From Todiramphus chloris collaris (lineage: Eukaryota; Chordata; Aves; Coraciiformes; Alcedinidae), in assembly GCA_025345505.1 (NCBI GenBank), contig JANVCC010000174.1, forward strand, positions 5,139,914-5,203,913: DNA of 64,000 nt. The letters run 5' to 3'. This document shows, one piece after another, positions 57,140 through 64,000 of this stretch (its first letter is position 1; the number at the start of each line of letters is the position of its first letter). The notes under the pieces are model-generated. The model was not told the origin of the DNA, ran no database searches, and saw only the letters and a list, made by a program, of their open reading frames with translations. The translations under genes were made by a program, and so were the position numbers.

Positions 57140-57420
57140 GCCCTTAAAGATTTGCATATATCATAATAAATGTGAGTCATAACCAGGCAGCATTTAAAAT
57201 GCTCACTGAAAGAAAGAACCAAATATCCCCATTAGAGCTTTTATCCCCTGCTATTTCATATCACAATAAAATGTCAAAAGGAAAAGAGAAGCAGATTTCT
57301 GATATTATTACTTTGAACTTTTCTTGGCTATACTCCCCTGAAGCATGACATTTACCAAGGAGAGGAAAAAAAGAAGAGGCTGGAATATCTCCTTAATCAT
57401 CTTTATTTCAGCGCTGTGGC
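57140..57420. promoter_or_regulatory. Candidate conserved non-coding block with POU octamer
   Basis: A reverse octamer ATTTGCAT at 57,150-57,157 runs into ATATCATAATAAATG. Later text has CACAATAAAATG, GATATTATTAC and CCTTAATCATC. Enhancer-like texture. Confidence 0.38.
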
Positions 57421-57573
57421 ATCAAGCAGCTGGACCTTGTCCACTGCCTGTCTGGGAGCTGGGGTGGCACTGGGGCCCCAGGACCCTGCCTCTGCCCCTG
57501 GCAAACTGGGACCCAGCACCTTCCGGCTGCTCTGCCGGGGCCCAGCTGAAGAGAAGCAACAGGCAACATTTTA

Positions 57574-57662
57574 TATTATTATTATTATTATAATTGTTGC
57601 TGTTGTCCTCCTCCCCATCATCACCACCATTATCAATATCAACATCAACATTACTATTCATC
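57574..57662. repeat. ATT microsatellite and cryptic triplet tract
   Basis: A short (TTA)n run at 57,574-57,590 is followed by irregular CAT/CAA/CAC triplets to 57,662. This is low-complexity sequence, not coding. Confidence 0.75.
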
Positions 57663-58090
57663 TAATGGCAGATGGCATGGTATAGTATAGGAAAGTACAG
57701 CGTGGTTATAGAACAACAAAATCGAGTGCTTTTCGAGGCATCAGCCGGCTGATCCCACTGTGCTCCCAGAAAGTTTTACGCCCCAGCTATCCCCCTGTCC
57801 TGACTGTGCCCCTGAGGTCAGTCTTTGCTGTGGGATTTATTCTGCAGCATAAAGGTGTCTCCTGGGGATTGCAAATAAATCCGTTTATAAAAAAATTATA
57901 AGTCATTAAATGTTGATAGTGAAAGGAAAAGTGTGAATAGATGTCATAAAAAAGTTAGAAGAATAAAGTGTTTCTTCCATCAAAAGCTTTTACAAGTCCA
58001 TTTAAGAAATCCATTTTAACTGTACTTTAATTTCATTTATGGACCTAATAAAGTCAAACAGTGTCAAGGAGATTCACAAAGGTGGGGCAC
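57663..58090. promoter_or_regulatory. AT-rich candidate block
   Basis: From about 57,860 the text is AT-rich (GTTTATAAAAAAATTATAAG, TCATTAAATG, CTTTAATTTCATTTATGG). The preceding part is mixed. It is non-repetitive and could be regulatory. Confidence 0.33.
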
Positions 58091-59780
58091 GAACAGCAAG
58101 TACAACCTGCCTTTTGGAAAAAAGCTGCTTTTAGCCAGGAGCTGACAGTGACTGAGCTTCCAGGGGCTCTGCTAGAAGGGAGCGGGGTGACCAGGGGGAT
58201 CCCCCTGCCTCGGGACTGCAGGCGCTGGGGACACCGGACAGCACCTACAGCCTCCGGTCACCTATGATGGGCGGCTGAGGAAGAACAGGATGGCAAAGCT
58301 GGGAAGTTAAGCCCATGGACCAGAGCTTGAGGAGCTTCTCACAGGCTTGAAGGGGCCCTGCAACAACCCCGACAAGGAAACCACTGCGTGGGGGATGCCT
58401 GGAGCTTTGCTGTCCCCAATGGGTTCCAGAGGCTCTGCTCCCTGGGGACTCAAAGCAGCTCCTCCTGGAGCACCTTGCAGAGTGGCTCCCAGACGGGAGG
58501 AAGGCTCCTTTTCCTTCTGCTCACCAGGAATATTCAAAGCCGGGCTGTGCTGCCAGGTTGCATAAATCACCGGAGCTGGTCTCCCTTCTCCACATCCCGG
58601 CTCGCGGAGGAGATCAACCGGAGTCTCAGTTTCACATCACGCTTTCGTTCTGCGTTCACCGGGGTGCTGGTTCATTTTGCAAATCCCCAGGTACAGCCGC
58701 CGAGCGTTTAACTCTTTCTGTGTCCCCACCCTGGCAACAGCCAAACCACGGCGTGGTTCTCTGAAAGGGAATACTGACAGGGGGAGGGCCGGATGAAGCG
58801 AGGATATTTAATAAATAAATCAATCTTGCGTGGCAAGAAGGAATGGGAATTAACACACAGGGGCATTACTTGGCAGTGTTTGCCCTCTCCTTCCTCTGCC
58901 AGGCAGCTTCTCACCTCCTGCAGCCGAGGAGCTGGTTGGTGATGTCCAGAGGAGAAGGATCTTGGTCCTGACAATTCGAACAGGTCTTGCTATTCCTCGC
59001 ACCCCGCTTGAGGCAGGGAGAGAATTTGTGGATCCCTGGGCCATTTCTTTTCCCTTGGGGAGCACAGGGTGCCGTAAATAATTTTCATTTTATTTTTGGC
59101 ACACTCCCTGGAGACTGGGCAGCATCCGCTGTCAGCGCAGGAAGTTTTTTGCCAGATGTGTCCCACGTTCCCCTTCCCAGAGGCTGCACCCAGCTCCCTT
59201 GTGGTGCTGCTTTGCCGTCAGTCCCAGTGCTGAGGTGATTTGGATCTATGTAAGTGAATCCAATTTAGCAACTTCACCTCTTGTATTTAATTTCTATGTG
59301 AATACATCAGGGCTATACCCTGACACAGCAAGGGTCTGGAGGCAGGATGAGGAATTCTTAACAGGCGGCAGCATTAACAGCCTTACAGGAGGTACCTAGA
59401 GAAGGACGTTCTCCGGCTGATTCTTTCCCTCTGGGCTTTGGAGACCTTTCATGGTGGTTAAAAAAACAACAGTTGAAGGTATCAGCTCTGAAGAATCTCG
59501 TGCAACCAGGATTCATCCCTAAGTGGGGACCTGGCAGAGGACGGTGTCGCTCCTTCGAAGCAGACGGGAGCACCACGAGCACCGCCCGGAGATGCCGCGC
59601 GTGGGGCTCCAGCTTTGCACAAACCACACCAAGGGGGCCTCAAATCCCCCCAGAGGGATTCCCAGGTGGAACCCTGGTGGGCAGGGAGCTGGTGGGGTTT
59701 GCTGGCTGCGCAGGGGCCAAAGGCGGGGAGGGAGCGGCGGCTGCGCTGGTGGTGCGGGCGGAAAGGTGTTGTTATGGTAA
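58091..59780. other. GC-rich spacer with RFX-like site at its end
   Basis: GC-rich with AT-rich patches at 58,790-58,850, 59,080-59,110 and 59,240-59,310. An RFX-like GTTGTTATGGTAAC lies at 59,768-59,781. No gene or repeat is recognised. Confidence 0.4.
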
Positions 59781-60439
59781 CAAATGACTCGTATTCTCCA
59801 AAGGAAGCGCGATTTCAGTTTAATAGGGGAAAGCGCAGGGAAGAAGAAAAGGATAATATTTCAAAAAAATTTAATGAGACATGAATTGTACATGCTCATT
59901 CTCTGGAGTGCGTAACAGTTCAAGAGGGAGGATGAGCGGCGTTTACAACCCATCTCACGTGCTGAGTGGGGCTGTTGTGCCACTGCCAGCGTTGCACCCG
60001 CTGAGAAGCCAAACTCTGAGGTGCCCACTTGGCTCCTCAGATGCCACCTCAGCCAGGACACCCTGGGGAGATTTGTTTGCTCTGAAGCCTCATCCTCTGC
60101 CAAAAGCTGCTGCTCATCCAACGGTGCCATGGGGAAGCCAGAGTTGAGGCACCCAACATGGGAAAGTCTGGCAAAGGGGAGCACTTGAGAAATGAGTGGA
60201 GCAGCTTCCCTGTGGGGAATGATGCTCTGCAGGCAGTGGGGGTGGAGGCAGAGCTGCCCTCACCCTGCCTGCCCACTCACCATGGTGCCGGGAGCATCCC
60301 TCCAGTGTGGCACAGCCATGCCAGTGCCACCAGTGCCAGCCTGGGCTGCCTGGGCTTCCTTTACCAGCTCCTGCCTTCATCTTCTCTACCCAGCAGTGCT
60401 GATCTGCTGAGAAAAGGTGGTGGTTTGATAAGAAATGCA
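59781..60439. other. Spacer with AT-rich start
   Basis: 59,781-59,890 is A-rich (TTTAATAGGGG, AAAAAATTTAATGAG). The remainder is GC-rich with accidental ORFs. Confidence 0.4.
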
Positions 60440-61090
60440 ATAATTAGGAATGTGCCAGAAAGCAGGTATTAATAGAAGTGCTATTAGAGAATTTATGGAT
60501 GATTTAAGATGCAGCCCATTCTGCTAGTGAATGCCTCGTCTGTTTAAGAGCAGTAATTGCCTATTATCTAGCAGCTTCTGATGTGCTTGGCTCGTGCTGG
60601 CATGACACGCGAAGATGCAGCACATATTTAAAGAGCTAATGCCAATTCAAAGGACCTGCTTGTAATTTTAAATACAAGAATCCAATAAAATTCAAATGGC
60701 AGCTGGGAGGTGAAAAAGCAAACGGGCACATGCCAGGCACCAAATCGATGAACAGGCAAGTGACTGTAGCACGGAGCTGGGTGCAGCTCTCGGTGCCTGC
60801 TCAAGCTGCAGAAGACAGTTCTGCTTATCTTTAACACGGGTACATTTTACCCCTGCTTTACTACGTGCCACTTACTTTGTGCCCTGCAGCAAAGACAGTT
60901 TCATTGATCAAACAGAAGCCAGTTAATGGCTAAAGGAATGTGAAATACAACGTAAGAGGGAGCGAGCCTGGAGCGCCCTGCCTGTTTATCTCTGCATGTC
61001 TTTTGAAATGCAATGGTTTGATTTTTCTTACAACATTGCAGAGCCTTTTTGCTCTTTGAAGTGCCCTAAAGTACCCGAGAAGCCTGAATT
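60440..61090. promoter_or_regulatory. AT-rich candidate regulatory stretch
   Basis: Contains GCAATAATTAGG, GCTATTAGAG, GCAGTAATTGCC, GTAATTTTAAATAC, TTCATTGATCAAAC, CAGTTAATGGC and AAATGCAATGG words. At least two elements (60,440-60,700 and 60,880-61,080) may be present, separated by a more GC-rich part. Confidence 0.36.
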
Positions 61091-61560
61091 TCTGGATCAG
61101 GGGTAAGCATCCTCTCTGGTCCGCTGGCCACTTCTGGGATCAGGCCCCACTGTGGGAGTGGGAGGAGCATGACCTGGACATGGGATGCTCTGGGGAAAAC
61201 CAAGCAGCTCAGTCCTGTGCCAAAGCTGCTGTGAGCTGACCTGCGAATGCCCCTTTCTCACACCGAAGGTGGGGTGAAAGCAGCTGGCAACCACGAAGGA
61301 AGGAGAACCAACCCCACGCTCACCCACGCCAGCCAGCCCTGGAGCTCCCTGCTCGCAGACACAAACGGTGACACTCCACGGTGCCCTGGCGCTGCCGCTG
61401 CCGCGCTGCCCTCGTGCCTGCGACGGAGCCGCCGCGGTGCCCATCCTCCTGCCTGCAGCCGCCACGGTGCATGGACCTCCACGGCAGAGGGCTTTCATAT
61501 CTGCTGAAAGGAGTCTTTCGGTGGCACAAAGCTTTCTTGGTGGCGGAGGCGAAGCTCCCG
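61091..61560. promoter_or_regulatory. GC-rich spacer with a CpG cluster
   Basis: About 15 CpGs fall in roughly 130 bases around 61,370-61,500 by hand count (GCCGCTGCCGCGC, CGACGGAGCCGCCGCGG). This could be a small unmethylated site. Nothing else recognised. Confidence 0.33.
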
Positions 61561-61930
61561 CTGTTCAGCTCGCTCTGCCTAGAATAAATGCCTTTGGAAT
61601 TCCAGCCACAGCAGTTGGGAAGCGCCTTCCACTCTCTTCTTGGCAGCTTTTAATTTATAGCGCCTGCACTTTGACGTGTTGATCTTCGTGATTGCACAAG
61701 GAATTGAATTTGATTCAGATTTATTTGTTCTAATTTGTGCCTCCTGTTACTTCTCGCTGCAGCATCACAGGCTGTGGACAGGTTTTGTTCAGCCATCCCA
61801 ATTAAAGCCTGCGAAGTGCAAATACGCACAAGAGCAGCTGGAAATGTGATCAGCAAAGAGCAAACAGGCAAACGAGCCAAATCCCACAGTGACTGTAAAG
61901 CCTGAGCCATTTTGTTGAGAGTTGCACCAA
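61561..61930. promoter_or_regulatory. Candidate conserved non-coding block
   Basis: Has TAGAATAAATGCC, CTTTTAATTTATAGCGCC, AGGAATTGAATTTG, GATTTATTTGTTC, CCAATTAAAGCC and AAATACGCAC words. Enhancer-like texture with CpGs in AT-rich context. Confidence 0.36.
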
Positions 61931-64000
61931 GAGGAATTTCGGCAGTAGAACTGTGGGGACCCCGCTGGGACAGCACGGGGAGGGGGCTTGGCTGAGGTCT
62001 GGCCCCCGAGGCTGCACCGTGGCCCATCTCTGCCTTGCTGATGAGAAGACTGTGCTAACGGCCACGCTCACACCGCTTGTGACCATGAAATATTGTGAGA
62101 TGTTTCTCCTGAGCTGCAATGTCCGTTCTGCTGCCTTGGACATCTTCCCACTCAGGTTATTATATTCTACCTCCTGCCCGGCCCCTGCAGTCTCGGTTAT
62201 TTAGAGCCTCATTTTCGGAGGGCTGAGCACCAGCAATTCCAGCTGACTTCAATCTCCTTGTCTGCTAAAAAGGGGACAATGAGCATGACCTCCTTTATAG
62301 AGTGCTTGGAGATTGGCTGATCAACAGCTGCATCCAGGAGGTCAGGACTAGTAATAATGGCTTGGAGTAAAGATGAAAGGGCTTTGCACTTTTCTGTAGC
62401 TGTCCATTTCTGACTCGTGTGTAATTTTTGCCCCTCTGAGCAGCACCCACAGTCACCAGGTCGTATCCAGCACCTTCCCCACTCCCCAGACTGAGCCCTC
62501 CCTCCCTGGGGCCAAGATGATGCATGAGTGTGGGGGTCCTCAGGAGAGCAGGAAGGTCCTCCTTGGGCTGGAAACATCAAGAGCCCAGCATTTCCCTCAG
62601 TATCATTAATTGCCTGTGGTTCTAGTGGAAGAAAAGGCCTTCAGTTTTAATCTGAGTGTGTCCAGCTGTAATTCCTGGCCTTGGGCTCTTACAACATTCC
62701 TGTGTAGCTGGGAGCCCTGCCGTGCCACCGCTCCCACAAAGGTCCTCGTGCAAAGGGGCCAAGGCATCCCTCAGGCTTCTTCTAATAAGCTCAGTAGACT
62801 GAGCTCTTTAATTTCCTTTGGGGGAGAGATTTTTCCAGCCCTCACCTCATTGTTGCCTGCCTCTGCTCCATGAAGGAGCCATCCTTCTTTCTGTGGAGCG
62901 TTTGCTCTGTTTCTGTTGCCGTCAGGCAGGATTTTCTTTTCTCCTTTTTTATAAAAGCCTCCGTTCTCCTCGCAGGTGGCAAGAGAGAGCTCTGTAAATA
63001 AACAATCGCAGCGAGTGGCTCTGCTGGGTCACACCATCAAACCTGGTTCTCCAGAGCTCAGGAGCGTCGGGGACCTGCTCCTCCTCCTCCTCCCCGAGGC
63101 AGGCTCCCAGCGTCGGGCAGAGCATCGCAGGCTCTGCCTGACCCCGGCACTGCCCCTGTCCTGGGGAACCACTCTCCACCGGTCACTGCCGACAACGTCA
63201 CCGCGCTCCCTCCGGCCTCCCGTTGCGCCCAGAAGTGGCAATGGCATGGCAATCAATGGCAATGATCTCCCAGGTAGCCGGGCTGATAAACACTCTCTCA
63301 AGGCTGCTGCGAGCGTGTCTGAGCCGCTCGCTCTGAATAAATTGGGTTTGATGTATACAATGCGAGGTGTATACACTTTCAAATTTATTCCTTCGATTCC
63401 TATTGCTTCTGAGCCCCTGCTGCTGCGGGGGTAGATGGGAGCTCCCAAACTGGGAGCTGCTGGGGTACGTCCACTCCCAGCAGCTCCTGCTGCCGCAGGG
63501 ATGAGGAGCACCCAGCGCCAGGAGCTGAGCACTCCCCAGGGTTGTGCCTCTGCTCCCTGGGGCTCAGAACCACAGGATCCGTACCTGTGCACTCAGCACA
63601 CATCTGCCGTGAGGATACCTCACCCCCTTGGTGGGGGAGCCTGGGTAGGAGCAGCTGACAGCACTTACCCAGCTATTTCAAATCAGTCCTTGCAGGTCAG
63701 ACACTTGTCTTCTCCTGTGGAGAGAGGGTTTAGCAAAATCCGGGCTGTAAGGACTTCTCCAAGGCACAAAGAGGCAGCGGCAGGAGCACCCCAGCTCTCC
63801 CCCTTAACCAGGCTTCTGTGCCATCCCAGGATGGCAAACTTCTGAGCCCCAGCGATCCCCGGGCTGCTGCTGGCGGTGAGTGAGGGGCTTTGGGAGCGGG
63901 GGCTGGACCTGGGCTGCTTCCCCGCAGGTGCTGGTTGGGGCTGGGCATTGCCCTGAGGAAGCATCGCCGCCCAGCTCGCTCGGCTGAGTTTTGTTTGTTT
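61931..64000. other. Spacer to the right edge
   Basis: Mainly GC-rich. AT-rich interruptions lie at 62,600-62,680, 62,900-63,010 and 63,325-63,410 (GAATAAATTGGG, GTATACACTTTC). Overlapping ORFs of up to 187 codons lack domain signatures. No gene, RNA or repeat is recognised. Confidence 0.42.

Noticed and set aside
63029..63592. 187-codon minus-strand ORF in CpG-rich DNA
   Set aside because: Arginine- and glycine-rich composition follows from GC content, and no domain is recognised.
1..64000. CRISPR arrays, operons, ribosome-binding sites, phage or bacterial mobile elements
   Set aside because: The tandem arrays have no regular spacers. Composition, CR1 elements and LTRs show vertebrate nuclear DNA.
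1..64000. tRNA genes
   Set aside because: No box A/box B pair with cloverleaf potential was seen by eye. A covariance-model scan would be decisive.

Overview
This 64 kb window reads as non-coding nuclear DNA from a bird. The main clues are two CR1 LINE fragments (about 2,940-3,166 and 19,307-19,361) and two solo retroviral LTRs of types I associate with bird genomes (3,920-4,288 on the minus strand; up to 8,292 on the plus strand). Recognisable mammalian SINEs are absent. The plus-strand LTR resembles songbird (passerine) families, but I hold the passerine assignment loosely. I found no protein-coding exon, tRNA, rRNA, known microRNA, CRISPR array or bacterial-type operon. The many open reading frames are of the size and number that GC-rich and stop-poor tandem-repeat DNA gives by chance.

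The layout is a mosaic. GC-rich, low-information spacers alternate with AT-rich blocks of 150-450 bases that are full of homeodomain-like TAATTA/ATTA cores, POU octamers, TATA-like and TCF-like words and CpGs in AT-rich context. That texture is what conserved non-coding elements in the regulatory deserts around developmental transcription-factor genes usually look like. The most convincing blocks by eye are 1-560, 5,160-5,345, 6,380-6,625, 6,956-7,145, 12,990-13,215, 22,690-23,110, 29,530-29,815, 43,371-43,760, 44,560-44,830 and 52,380-52,665. Conservation itself cannot be seen from one sequence, so these are candidates only. The octamer ATGCAAAT occurs nine times on the two strands, against roughly two expected.

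Five clear minisatellites are present, with units of 46 bp (7,336, interrupted by the only assembly gap), 30 bp (21,761), 24 bp (26,163), 14 bp (29,241) and 16 bp (54,591). A nearly identical 146-bp segment occurs twice in direct orientation, 1.2 kb apart (20,062 and 21,240), with sharp edges. One CpG-island-like stretch (24,165-24,500) and smaller CpG clusters (13,810, 38,930, 55,200, 61,370) could be promoters or regulatory sites.

The most likely overall reading is a regulatory gene desert, or a very large intron, next to a developmental gene that lies outside the window. No new gene system is demonstrated. The items most worth a second look are the 146-bp duplication, the octamer excess, the CpG island and the best candidate conserved blocks.
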